A stretch of DNA of 12,062 nucleotides from CAYNFH01 sp964396385 (GCA_964396385.1 CAYNFH010000197.1:1-12062); one strand, 5' to 3'. Counted from the stretch's first letter, positions 1 through 7,095 are shown. Notes: generated by a model from the letters alone, not told the origin. Numbers and translations are program-made.

Positions 1-223
<223 letters not shown>

Positions 224-248
224 TGTTACCTCGATTCTGGAGGCGCGA

Positions 249-261
249 CGGGGCCACCCCG
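249..261 (-). promoter_or_regulatory. Small hairpin in the rpsG-fusA intercistronic region
   Basis: The bases CGGGG-CCA-CCCCG (plus-strand reading) form a perfect 5-bp stem with a 3-nt loop, about 25 nt upstream of the fusA start in the transcript. There is no T-tract, so it is not an intrinsic terminator. It may stabilise the mRNA or shape the fusA initiation region, but it could also be chance in GC-rich sequence. Confidence 0.3.
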
Positions 262-314
262 GCTTACCGGCAGGAACTCAAAGCCTTGTGGGGGCTCCCT
301 TCAGCCTTCAGAAC

Positions 315-785
315 CTACCAGCGGTAGTGCGCAAAAGCCTTGTTGGCCTCCGCCATCCTGTGTCCGTCTTCCTTCTTTTTCACGCTGGCGCCCGTATTGT
401 TCGCGGCGTCCATCAGTTCGGCGGCCAGCCGCTCGCGCATAGTCCGTCCGGACCGCTTGCGCGAGTTGGTGGTGAGCCACCGGAGGGCCAGGGAGGTCTT
501 CCTCTCCGGCCGCACTTCCACCGGCACCTGGTACGTGGATCCGCCTACGCGGCGGGGCCGCACCTCGATGACCGGCATGACGTTGCGCACGGCCTGCTCG
601 AACACTTCCAGTCCGGGCCGGTTGGCCTTCTTCTCGATGATGTCCAGCGCTCCGTAGAAGATCCTCTCGGCGACGCTCTTCTTTCCGTCCAGCACCAGCC
701 GGTTGATGAACCGCTGGGCGAGGACGCTGTTATGCACCGGATCGGGGATGATGGGCCTCTTTCGGACCGGACCTTTTCTCGGCAT
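315..785 (-). CDS. rpsG: 30S ribosomal protein S7
   Basis: This 156-residue protein has the usual full length of bacterial S7, a primary 16S rRNA-binding protein that nucleates assembly of the 30S head and lines the E site. Family signatures are RRVGGSTYQVPVEVRPER in the middle, LALRWL after it, and the C-terminal KKKEDGHRMAEANKAFAHYRW region. The ATG at 785-783 is preceded by AAGGAG with five bases of spacing, and this Shine-Dalgarno lies in the 3' arm of a perfect hairpin (791-806). It is the second gene of the str operon, 104 nt after rpsL. In E. coli, S7 represses its own operon by binding the rpsL-rpsG intercistronic RNA. Here that interval is filled by a long inverted repeat plus the hairpin, so a comparable control is plausible but not shown. 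Confidence 0.98.
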   Translation of the reverse strand: MPRKGPVRKRPIIPDPVHNSVLAQRFINRLVLDGKKSVAERIFYGALDIIEKKANRPGLEVFEQAVRNVMPVIEVRPRRVGGSTYQVPVEVRPERKTSLALRWLTTNSRKRSGRTMRERLAAELMDAANNTGASVKKKEDGHRMAEANKAFAHYRW

Positions 786-790
786 GCGAT

Positions 791-806
791 CTCTCCTTGC
801 GGAGAG
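791..806 (-). promoter_or_regulatory. Hairpin covering the rpsG ribosome binding site
   Basis: In the transcript the sequence CTCTCC-GCAA-GGAGAG forms a perfect 6-bp stem closed by a GCAA (GNRA) tetraloop. The Shine-Dalgarno AAGGAG of rpsG overlaps the last loop base and the 3' arm, five to six bases before the ATG. Initiation on rpsG would therefore need this stem to open, by translating ribosomes arriving from rpsL, by S7, or by another factor. The stem directly abuts the long inverted repeat at 805-882. Confidence 0.65.
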
Positions 807-882
807 TAAATGAGTAAATTGGTAAATGGGTGTACCTGGCTAGATCCGGGCGTACACTCATTTGCTCATTTACCCATTTACC
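805..882 (-). repeat. Intergenic hairpin element A (8-bp periodic arms, conserved loop)
   Basis: Two 31-nt arms (805-835 and 852-882) are inverted repeats matching at 25 of 31 positions. Two of the six differences become G-U wobbles in the minus-strand transcript. Each arm is itself made of 8-bp quasi-repeats of the form RGTAAATG, with AGCAAATG as a variant. The 16-nt loop reads GCCCGGATCTAGCCAG on the minus strand and shares its first eight bases with the loop of element B. The element fills most of the rpsL-rpsG intercistronic space, so it is transcribed inside the str operon. Confidence 0.8.
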
Positions 883-889
883 TCCCACC

Positions 890-1261
890 TCACTTCGGCT
901 TCTTCGTTCCGTACTTGCTGCGGCTCTGCTTGCGGTCCCTGGTGCCGGCCGTATCCAGCGTTCCGCGTACGATGTGGTAGCGAACGCCGGGCAGGTCCTT
1001 CACGCGGCCGCCCCGGATCATGACCACCGAGTGCTCTTGGAGGTTGTGGCCTATACCCGGAATATAGGCGGTCACTTCCATCCCGTTGGTCAGGCGGACG
1101 CGGGCGATCTTGCGCAACGCCGAGTTCGGCTTCTTGGGCGAGACCGTCCTTACGACCAGGCAGACTCCCCGCTTAAACGGGTTCCCTCTGAGGGCCGGGG
1201 CGGCGCTCTTCTTCTTGAGGCGCTCGCGGCCCTTTCTGACCAACTGGTTGATGGTCGGCAT
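890..1261 (-). CDS. rpsL: 30S ribosomal protein S12
   Basis: The 123-residue S12 is a decoding-centre protein of the small subunit and the first gene of the str operon. The sequence is full length: MPTINQLVRKGRERLKKK at the start, TVSPKKPNSALRK around the streptomycin-site lysine, GHNLQEHSVVMIRGG, and GRVKDLPGVRYHIVRG with the second lysine and the Asp that RimO modifies in other bacteria. The decoding-site lysines are both wild type, so no streptomycin-resistance change is visible. The reading frame stays open upstream to 1441, but the true start is the ATG at 1261-1259: it gives the canonical MPTINQ terminus and is preceded by GGAGGAAACT. The promoter is at 1450-1479, leaving a leader of about 180 nt that holds a terminator-like hairpin just before the ribosome binding site. 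Confidence 0.98.
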   Translation of the reverse strand: MPTINQLVRKGRERLKKKSAAPALRGNPFKRGVCLVVRTVSPKKPNSALRKIARVRLTNGMEVTAYIPGIGHNLQEHSVVMIRGGRVKDLPGVRYHIVRGTLDTAGTRDRKQSRSKYGTKKPK

Positions 1262-1278
1262 AGTTTCCTCCAGGCAAT

Positions 1279-1311
1279 CAAAAAGCCCCGCTCTCACACA
1301 GGGAGGGGGCC
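1279..1311 (-). terminator. Terminator-like hairpin in the str operon leader
   Basis: On the minus strand GCCCC pairs with GGGGC across a 16-nt interval that can form an inner CTC/GAG stem. It is followed at once by TTTTTG, the form of an intrinsic terminator. It lies downstream of the str promoter and about 20 nt before the rpsL start. It could therefore act as an attenuator of the str operon, or it may mainly stop transcripts arriving from the M61 gene upstream. The outer stem is only 5 bp and the inner part is bulged, so strength is uncertain. Confidence 0.45.
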
Positions 1312-1362
1312 AAACGACCGCGCTTGGACAGATACCGAGCCCTTCGCAACACGGCGGGAGCG

Positions 1363-3081
1363 TTAGACTTCCCGGGTGGCCTCCTCGTATGTGAGCATTG
1401 CGTACCAGCTTGCACGGGCCGATACAGCCTGGTCCGCGCAAACCTGGATAGTATATACGATGCGTGGAAGCGATGTCAACGCATGAGCCCGCTCATTTTT
1501 GGGAATCTGAGCGTGGGCGGCGCTTGCGGAGACATGCCTTGTATGCAGCCAGGACTTGCGCAGGTCCACGGCCTCGTTGGGGGCGGAGGGGTCAGCCGTG
1601 ATGGAGCCATCCTCCAGGCGGAGGCCGGCATAGCCCAGGCACTCGGCGAAGGGCATCTCCTCCGTGCTGCGCGCCAGTCGGTCGTAGAAGGGGCCCATCT
1701 CCGGTCCGGCGGCGCGGATCACCTCGTCCCGAATGCCGTCCTCCGGGAAGCCGGGCTTAGGCAGCCCGTAGCGGGCCAGCATGTCGCGCATCACGTCGTC
1801 CAGGCTCTTGCGGTCCTGGGTGAGGTGGCGGATCTTGAGGTCCAGGCAGAGCCCTATCAGCTCCCCTTTCAGATAGTAGGAGAGCCCCCCGTAGCCTTCA
1901 CTGTTACCGGAATCCCACACGCGGTAGCTCGCCTCGTCCGCCGTCACCCGCTTGCGCGCGGGGTTGGACTGCAGCGCCGCGATCTTGTATCCCAGCCGCT
2001 GCAGATACTCCTGCTCGGTGCTCAGGCCACTCCGACGCACGCTCAGATCCCCATAGTAGCTGGTTACGCCCTCCGAGAACCACAGGTTGTGGGTCTGGGG
2101 AGGGCGGATGTAGTCGAACGGCCCGAGGACGAACGGGCGGATGCGCTTGACATTCCACTGATGGAAGTACTCGTGGGCCGCCATGCCGGCCAGGAAGCTG
2201 GAACCCAACCGCCGGGGCAGCCCGATTCGGCAGCTATTGAGGTGCTCCAGGCCGCCGCCGGGACCGTCCACGTCGAAGAAGAATACGTACCGAGGCGACG
2301 GTGGACCGCCCATAAGGTCACACTCCTCCTCCGCCACTTTCTGGAGCACCGGCAAATAGCTGTCGGAGTCCAGACCCTCCGCGTCGCGGAAGAACACCAC
2401 GGTGTTCGCACGGCCAGCCGCACGAACGGTCCGGATGACCCGCTCGCCGGCCAGTACCGGGGAGTCGGCCAGGCTATCGTAGTCCGGCGCGGAGAACCTG
2501 CCGAGGCGGCCCTCCGCCTCCGGCAGGGGTACCACGGGAGGCTGCCACCCGTCCGGCTCCTCTACCTGGAGCATCACCGGGTCCTGTTTGTGGCCGACCA
2601 GATACATGTAGACCGCAGGGCCATTATAGAAGGCCCAGCGGTCCGTCACGCGCACGTTCTCGCTAAAGAAGCCGGGCGGGCAGTTGGGCACGTCGTAGCT
2701 CAGAGTGAGCGCGCCGTCGCCGTCGGTCCTGCCGGCCCAGGTGTTGTCGTCCGGATGGGTGACGGTCTTCGCCTGGCCCTGGCCGGTGGAAGCGGCTACG
2801 TCGCGGACGTACCTGGCGTGGTCCATGACGTGGTAGTCGCCCGGGGACCAGACCGGCATCTGGAAGCGCACGGCTTCTCCGGCGCCCGCGCCGCTCACCC
2901 GGATGACGACGTGTACATGGGCCGCCGCTTCCCTACCCGCCGGCACCGCCCTGACGGTGTACTGAATCTGGAGAGCGCCAGCCGGGAGAGCGAAAGCAAG
3001 TACCACCCACGACAGGAGTGCAGCGTACGCAATTCGCGAACGGCGAGAGACCGCATTTGAATCTGTCAGACGGTTGGTCAT
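1363..3081 (-). CDS. Secreted M61-family (glycyl aminopeptidase-like) metallopeptidase, PDZ domain apparently lost
   Basis: Residue numbers count from the ATG at 3081 (572 residues); an in-frame ATG exists at 3138 but overlaps a TATAAT box. Residues 1 to about 36 form a signal peptide: RRSR, a hydrophobic run (IAYAALLSWVVLAFA), then a PAGA cleavage region, so the enzyme is probably exported. The catalytic domain has GLEHLNS, the zinc motif HEYFH at 303-307 followed by QWNVKRIRP, and the third ligand region WFSEGVTSYY (Glu at 337). Further on come GYGGLSYYLKGE and a helical part ending at YAGLRLE near 491. Family members normally continue with a PDZ domain. Here the last 80 or so residues show no PDZ features and overlap the str operon promoter, which suggests a truncated 3' end. 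The next gene upstream, LmbE-like, ends 99 bp before this start. The peptidase call is firm; the substrate is unknown. Confidence 0.88.
   Translation of the reverse strand: MTNRLTDSNAVSRRSRIAYAALLSWVVLAFALPAGALQIQYTVRAVPAGREAAAHVHVVIRVSGAGAGEAVRFQMPVWSPGDYHVMDHARYVRDVAASTGQGQAKTVTHPDDNTWAGRTDGDGALTLSYDVPNCPPGFFSENVRVTDRWAFYNGPAVYMYLVGHKQDPVMLQVEEPDGWQPPVVPLPEAEGRLGRFSAPDYDSLADSPVLAGERVIRTVRAAGRANTVVFFRDAEGLDSDSYLPVLQKVAEEECDLMGGPPSPRYVFFFDVDGPGGGLEHLNSCRIGLPRRLGSSFLAGMAAHEYFHQWNVKRIRPFVLGPFDYIRPPQTHNLWFSEGVTSYYGDLSVRRSGLSTEQEYLQRLGYKIAALQSNPARKRVTADEASYRVWDSGNSEGYGGLSYYLKGELIGLCLDLKIRHLTQDRKSLDDVMRDMLARYGLPKPGFPEDGIRDEVIRAAGPEMGPFYDRLARSTEEMPFAECLGYAGLRLEDGSITADPSAPNEAVDLRKSWLHTRHVSASAAHAQIPKNERAHALTSLPRIVYTIQVCADQAVSARASWYAMLTYEEATREV
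1450..1479 (-). promoter_or_regulatory. str operon promoter (sigma-70 type)
   Basis: On the minus strand a perfect -35 TTGACA (1479-1474) is followed by an 18-bp spacer and -10 TATACT (1455-1450). An overlapping TATATA gives a 16-bp spacer. It points at rpsL, with an expected start near 1443. It sits inside the last codons of the M61 reading frame, a local AT-rich patch in otherwise GC-rich sequence. Confidence 0.75.
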
Positions 3082-3136
3082 AGGTGAATCCGGTCGAATG
3101 GGCACTGCGCAGCGAGCAATCCGGACCTCCAGGGGC

Positions 3137-3142
3137 ATTATA
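3137..3142 (-). promoter_or_regulatory. Possible -10 box for the M61 peptidase gene
   Basis: A perfect TATAAT lies in the 99-bp gap between the LmbE-like stop and the M61 start, about 55 bp upstream of the ATG at 3081. I see no recognisable -35 at the usual distance, so this is a weak call. If used, it rules out the upstream in-frame ATG at 3138 as the start. Confidence 0.35.
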
Positions 3143-3180
3143 CAAGACGCAGGGTCGCGGGCAGCCCTGTGTGGCCGCCC

Positions 3181-3885
3181 CTATGGGAGGAGACGTTCCG
3201 CCGTAACGCGGGGCCAGGCGTCGCAGCGGCGGAAGCCCTCCGCGTAGCGCGCACCGCACTGCAGGCCCCGGAAGCGGGCGACCGTGGTGACGAAATCGGC
3301 GATGTCGATCCCATTGTAATCCCCGAGCCACTCTAGCTGGCTCCGGTGGCAGCGCAGCATGTCCAGCTTTGTCTCAAGCGTGCCGGAGATGTCCACGTAG
3401 TCCGTGGGGAGGAAGTCCACGCCCGCCAGCGTGTCCACGTAGTAGAGGGGAGAGATCTGGGCGTGCCGGGCGGAGGGGGTCTCCACGTGGGGCACCGCGG
3501 CGATGAAGGAAGAGACGAAGACAAGCTCGCTTACAGTGCGGTGGTCCTGGTGGTAGTCGTTGGGAGCATGGGTGAGGATCAGGTCTGGCCGGGCTTGCCG
3601 GACCATTTCGATGAACCGCATCCGAGTGTCGTGGTCGGGGTAGAGGAACTCGTCCGGGTACCCCAGCCAGATCAGCTCCGCGTCGAGCCTAGAAGCAGAT
3701 TCGCGCGCCTCCGATTCCCGCACGCGGGCCAACTCCTCCAGCGAGTGGGTCATGCTGCCCATATTGCCGTTGGTTGCGATGCAGATGACGATCTCATCTC
3801 CCCGCGCGCGGCAGCGGGCCAGCGTTCCCGCGCAGAGGATCTCCACGTCATCCGGGTGGGCTCCAACGGCAAGTATGCGGCTCAC
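3181..3885 (-). CDS. LmbE/PIG-L family zinc-dependent N-deacetylase
   Basis: This 234-residue protein belongs to the family that includes GlcNAc-PI de-N-acetylase, MshB and BshB, which remove an acetyl group from an amino sugar. The metal site is complete: AHPDDVE at residues 9-15 (His10 and Asp13 as ligands) and YHQDH at 111-115 (His115). The late GARYAEGFR motif is also typical. The start is a GTG at 3885-3883 overlapping the pilT stop as GTGA, so the two genes are translationally coupled. No signal peptide or membrane segment is visible, so it is cytosolic. BshB-type bacillithiol synthesis is one possibility, but no bshA or bshC neighbour is present, and detoxification of other acetylated sugars is as likely. 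The fold is secure, the substrate is not. Confidence 0.92.
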   Translation of the reverse strand: MSRILAVGAHPDDVEILCAGTLARCRARGDEIVICIATNGNMGSMTHSLEELARVRESEARESASRLDAELIWLGYPDEFLYPDHDTRMRFIEMVRQARPDLILTHAPNDYHQDHRTVSELVFVSSFIAAVPHVETPSARHAQISPLYYVDTLAGVDFLPTDYVDISGTLETKLDMLRCHRSQLEWLGDYNGIDIADFVTTVARFRGLQCGARYAEGFRRCDAWPRVTAERLLP

Positions 3886-5018
3886 GCCCGTCGCAGCATC
3901 TGCTTCAGCTCGGCGGGGTTGCCGGCGAACTGGAGCGCCTCATCGTAGGTGATCTGCTTGGACATGTAGAGCTTCTCCAGCGCCTGGTTCATAGTGTTCA
4001 TGCCGAAGTGCTGGCCGTCGCGGATGGAGGTGTACAGCTCGCTAGTGTTCCCTTCCTCGATCTCCTTGCGCACGGTGGGGGAGACCGTCATCACCTCCAC
4101 CGCCGGGAGCCGCCCGTGTCCTGCGGCGCGGCGGACCAGCCGCTGGCTGGTGACACAGAGCAGGGAGGCGGCGAGCTGGGCGGAGACTTGGCTCCGCAGG
4201 TCTCGCGGGAAGCTGTTGATGATCCGGTCTACGGTAGCGGCGGCGGAGACCGTGTGCAGCGTGGTGATGACCAGGTGGCCAATCTCCGCGGCCGTCATGG
4301 CCACATCCATAGTCTCGGCGTCGCGCATCTCGCCGATGGCGATCACGTCCGGCGTCTGCCGCATGACGCTGCGGAGCGCCGCCTCAAAGGAGCGGGTGTC
4401 GGTCCCCACTTCCCGCTGGTGGATGACGCTCTTCTTGTCCTTGAAGACGTACTCTATCGGCTCCTCCACGGTGAAAACGTTGGCCGGCCGCGTGCGGTTG
4501 ATCTCCTCCAGGAGCGCCGCGAGCGTAGTCGTCTTGCCGGACCCGGTGGGGCCGGTGATGATGATGAGTCCCTGCGGCTGGAGCGCCATCTCCTTGAGCA
4601 CGGACGGCAGGCTCAGCTCGTCGATGGTGTACGGAAGGAGCGGGATGATGCGCAGCGCCGCGCCCACCGTTCCGCGCTGGAGGAAGAGATTGGCCCGTAC
4701 GCGCGCGAGCCGCGGGATGGTGAACACCAGGTCCAGCTCCTGGCGGCCCTGGAGCTCCATTAGCCGCTGTTCAGCGTCCTCCGTGTCGTCGCCGGCATCC
4801 TCCATGCCGTCCTCCGGGTACTGGAGCAGGTAGTCCCGGCTGGCGCTGTAGATGATGCTCTGGGCCAGCTCGCGGGTCTGGGTGGCCGTGAGCGGCTCCA
4901 TCTCCGTTATCTGCATCGCGCCGTCCACGCGCACGGAGGGCGGGGAGCCGGCCTTGATCAGCAGGTCCGACGCGCGGTGCTTGATGGCGATTTCGAGAAG
5001 CTCGTGAATGCTCTTCAT
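3882..5018 (-). CDS. pilT: PilT-type type IV pilus retraction ATPase (PilT/PilU)
   Basis: The 378-residue cytoplasmic hexameric ATPase powers retraction of type IV pili. All nucleotide motifs are present: Walker A GPTGSGKTTT (156-165), Asp box EEPIEY (185-190), Walker B VIAIGEMRDAET (225-236) and His box TTLHT. The C-terminal MNTMNQALEKLY-type region also fits. The PilT-specific AIRNLIRE helix is degenerate here (TVRKEIEEGN), so a PilU-like paralogue is possible. Between the N-terminal PAS-like helices and LDLVFTIPRLARVRANLF there is an acidic insert (about residues 67-92, with PEDGMEDAGDDTEDAEQ) not usual in PilT. The gene lies 34 bp after the S9 peptidase, has no strong Shine-Dalgarno, and overlaps the LmbE gene by 4 bp. 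No other pilus gene is in the window. Confidence 0.93.
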   Translation of the reverse strand: MKSIHELLEIAIKHRASDLLIKAGSPPSVRVDGAMQITEMEPLTATQTRELAQSIIYSASRDYLLQYPEDGMEDAGDDTEDAEQRLMELQGRQELDLVFTIPRLARVRANLFLQRGTVGAALRIIPLLPYTIDELSLPSVLKEMALQPQGLIIITGPTGSGKTTTLAALLEEINRTRPANVFTVEEPIEYVFKDKKSVIHQREVGTDTRSFEAALRSVMRQTPDVIAIGEMRDAETMDVAMTAAEIGHLVITTLHTVSAAATVDRIINSFPRDLRSQVSAQLAASLLCVTSQRLVRRAAGHGRLPAVEVMTVSPTVRKEIEEGNTSELYTSIRDGQHFGMNTMNQALEKLYMSKQITYDEALQFAGNPAELKQMLRRA

Positions 5019-5052
5019 GGTGCAGTGTCAAATCCCTGGCGACGCGGCCCGG

Positions 5053-6929
5053 TTACTCCTCCGCGCGGCCGCCGAGGTAGCTGGCGAGAAATCGCTCGGC
5101 GGCGGCGTAGAAGCGGAGACGGTTCTCCGGGCGGGCAAAGCCGTGCCCTTCGTCCTCGAACAGCAGGTACTCCACCGGCTTGCCGCGCTGGCGGAGCGCC
5201 GCCACAATCTGCTCGCTCTCAGCCTGCTTCACTCGCGGATCGTTTGCCCCTTGCGCGATGAGCAGCGGGCACTGGATTTCATTGACACGCGTGAGGGGGG
5301 AGCGCGACTCAAGGAACTCCGGCTCCTTCTCCGGATCACCAACGCGAACCGTGAAGACCTTCTTGAGCGGTTCCCAGTAGGGCGGAATGGAGTTGATGAG
5401 CGTGATGATGCTGCTGGGGCCCACCACGTCCACCGCGCAGGCGAAGACGTCTGGCGTGAAGGCCGCTCCGACCAGAGCCGCATAGCCACCATACGAGCCG
5501 CCGTAGATGGCCACGCGACGAGGGTCGGAGAAGCCCTGCTCCACGGCCCAGCGCACGGCGTCTATGAGGTCGTCGTGCATCTTGGCGCCCCATTCCCGAT
5601 CTCCCGCGTGGAGGAACCGCTTGCCGAAGCCGGTCGAGCCACGGAAGTTCACCTGGAGGCAGGCATAGCCTCGATTGGCCAGCCACTGCGCCTCCGGATC
5701 GTATCCCCAGTAGTCGCGCGCCCACGGTCCCCCGTGGACGTTCAGTACCGTGGGCAGTCCGCGATGCTCTATGCCGGGCGGCAAGGTGAGGTAGGCGTGC
5801 AGCTCCATTCCGTCCCGTGCCCGGATGCGGACGGGCCGCATCTCCGCCAGGGTCGCGTCCTCCAGCGCCGGCCGCGTCACAAAAAGGAAGTCCAGCTTCC
5901 GCGCCTGCCGGTCGTAGCGGTAGTAGGCGGCGGGGGCGCGGTCCTGTGTGAAGAGGATGATCCAGACGGAATCGTCCAAACTGCGGCTGGCGACATGAAC
6001 CTCGCCCTTCTGCTGCGCCTGGAGGAACTCCAGGTCCGGCGCCACCTGCGGGTCCAGCGGCTGCCAGCGCAGGCGGTCCTCGTTGAAGCCAACGGCCTGG
6101 ATCCGGTGCTCGGTGGGATGGACCAGTACGTCCGCGAGATCGACGAAGGGATCGGAGGCAAGCAGGCTCTCTTGACCGCCGGTGACGTCGACGATCCTGA
6201 GCTGCTGGGTGTCCGAGCCGAGAGTGGTGCCGACGTAGACCGACTCGCCGTCCGCTGTGAAGCCGTATGCGGAACCCTCCTCCTCCGGTCCCCACGAGAG
6301 GAGCGTACGCCACTCCGAACCCGGCGTCTCCCGCACGCGGATCTCAAAGCCGCCGTCCGGCCGGGCCGCGGTCGCGCCGCGCACCTTGAATTCCGGATCG
6401 GCCAGCCAGCCTACCACATCGCCGGGGTTCTCCTCCTCCAGCTTTACCTCGCCGGTGGTGAGATCGATGCGGTAGACGTCGTGCAGGCGGGCATCCCGCC
6501 GGTTCATCCCCACCAGGATCTCATTCGGAAAGTGTGGATCTACGGCGTAGACCTGAGCCTGGACTCCCTCGAAGGGCGTAAGGTCGCGGATGCTGCCGGA
6601 CTCTAGATCGACCGCCCAGATGTGCCAGTTTTCGTCGCCGTCGGCGTCAATAACCGCATCAGGCGCGCCATCGACGCGGCGCTCGGCGGNNNNNNNNNNC
6701 TCCGACCGTCGTACGCCCAGAGGTAGAGGCGGATCCCGCGCTTACGGTCGCGGGTAACGGCTCGGTCATCGGCCTGCCCGGCGGTACGCAGCCAGACATT
6801 GAGCACACCCTCGTCCGGGGCGAGGTAGGCCAGCCGGGAGCCATCCGGTGAGAGCTGCGGCGAGGTCTTCTCGGGGTTGCCGAACAGGCTCTCCCGTGGA
6901 ATGAGAGGCGGTAAGTCGAACGACAGCAT
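5053..6929 (-). CDS. S9-family prolyl oligopeptidase / acylaminoacyl-peptidase-like serine peptidase (contains assembly gap)
   Basis: This is a two-domain enzyme of about 620 residues: an N-terminal beta-propeller (FGNPEKTSPQLSPDGSRLAY, then DENWHIWAVDLESG, LTPFEGVQAQ, NRRDARLHDVYRIDL) and a C-terminal alpha/beta hydrolase. The catalytic triad is visible as GGSYGGYA (Ser codon near 5495), GANDPRV (Asp) and EDEGHGF (His near 5144). Such enzymes cleave short peptides or remove blocked N-terminal residues in the cytosol; there is no signal peptide. The ATG at 6929 has GGAG at good spacing. Ten N at 6690-6699 interrupt the propeller. The two sides are in different frames as written, but both translate cleanly, so this is one intact gene and not a pseudogene. 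The in-frame ATG at 6513 is internal. Element B separates it from xdhC upstream. Confidence 0.9.
6690..6699. other. Assembly gap (10 N)
   Basis: The run of ten N is a scaffold placeholder within the S9 peptidase gene. For the 5' part (ending WAYDGR) and the 3' part to share a frame, the true gap length must leave a remainder of 2 when divided by 3, so it is not exactly 10. Confidence 0.99.
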
Positions 6930-6946
6930 GGTTTCTCCAGAACTTG

Positions 6947-7095
6947 AACCACAGAGGACGCAGAGGACACGGAGACTCGGATGAGGAGATGAGGGGATAA
7001 GGGATGAGGCGTGGCCGGAATCCGGGCGCCTCATCTCATCAACTTCTCAACCCGTCCTCTGTCTTTCTCTGTGCTCTCTGTGCCCTCGGTGGTTA
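6947..7095 (-). repeat. Intergenic hairpin element B (long inverted repeat, periodic arms, conserved loop)
   Basis: This roughly 149-bp inverted repeat fills the space between xdhC and the S9 gene. The outer arms (6947-6975 and 7066-7094) match at 23 of 29 positions and carry words like CAGAGGACG in 9-bp steps. The inner arms GATGAGGC/GCCTCATC (7003-7010, 7028-7035) are perfect. The segment between them is built of GATGAGG-like 7- to 8-bp units on the left and pairs poorly. The 17-nt loop on the minus strand is GCCCGGATTCCGGCCAC, beginning with the same eight bases as element A. The right end supplies the TAA stop of xdhC, and the left end stops about 18 bp before the S9 start codon. Confidence 0.8.

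Noticed and set aside
1262..1441. N-terminal extension of rpsL up to 1441
   Set aside because: The canonical S12 start MPTINQ with a strong GGAGG site is at 1261. The extension covers the str leader and the terminator-like hairpin.
1324..3060. Long open frame of 578 codons on the plus strand opposite the M61 peptidase
   Set aside because: It is a high-GC shadow of the real gene: no recognisable domain, low-complexity Ala/Gly/Arg/Val composition, and the minus-strand frame has clear HEYFH catalytic motifs and a signal peptide.
5008..6606. Long open frame of 532 codons on the plus strand opposite the S9 peptidase
   Set aside because: It is antisense to a clearly conserved propeller and hydrolase sequence and resembles no protein family.
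6603..7034. Separate 143-codon gene upstream of the S9 peptidase, or a frameshifted pseudogene
   Set aside because: The frame change coincides exactly with the N run. Sequence on both sides is good S9 propeller in the two frames, so the break is an assembly artefact, and the part before 6929 is repeat element sequence.
6947..7095. Insertion sequence or MITE bounded by terminal inverted repeats
   Set aside because: No transposase frame and no target-site duplication seen. The inverted repeat runs through the whole element with internal periodicity, unlike simple MITE ends.
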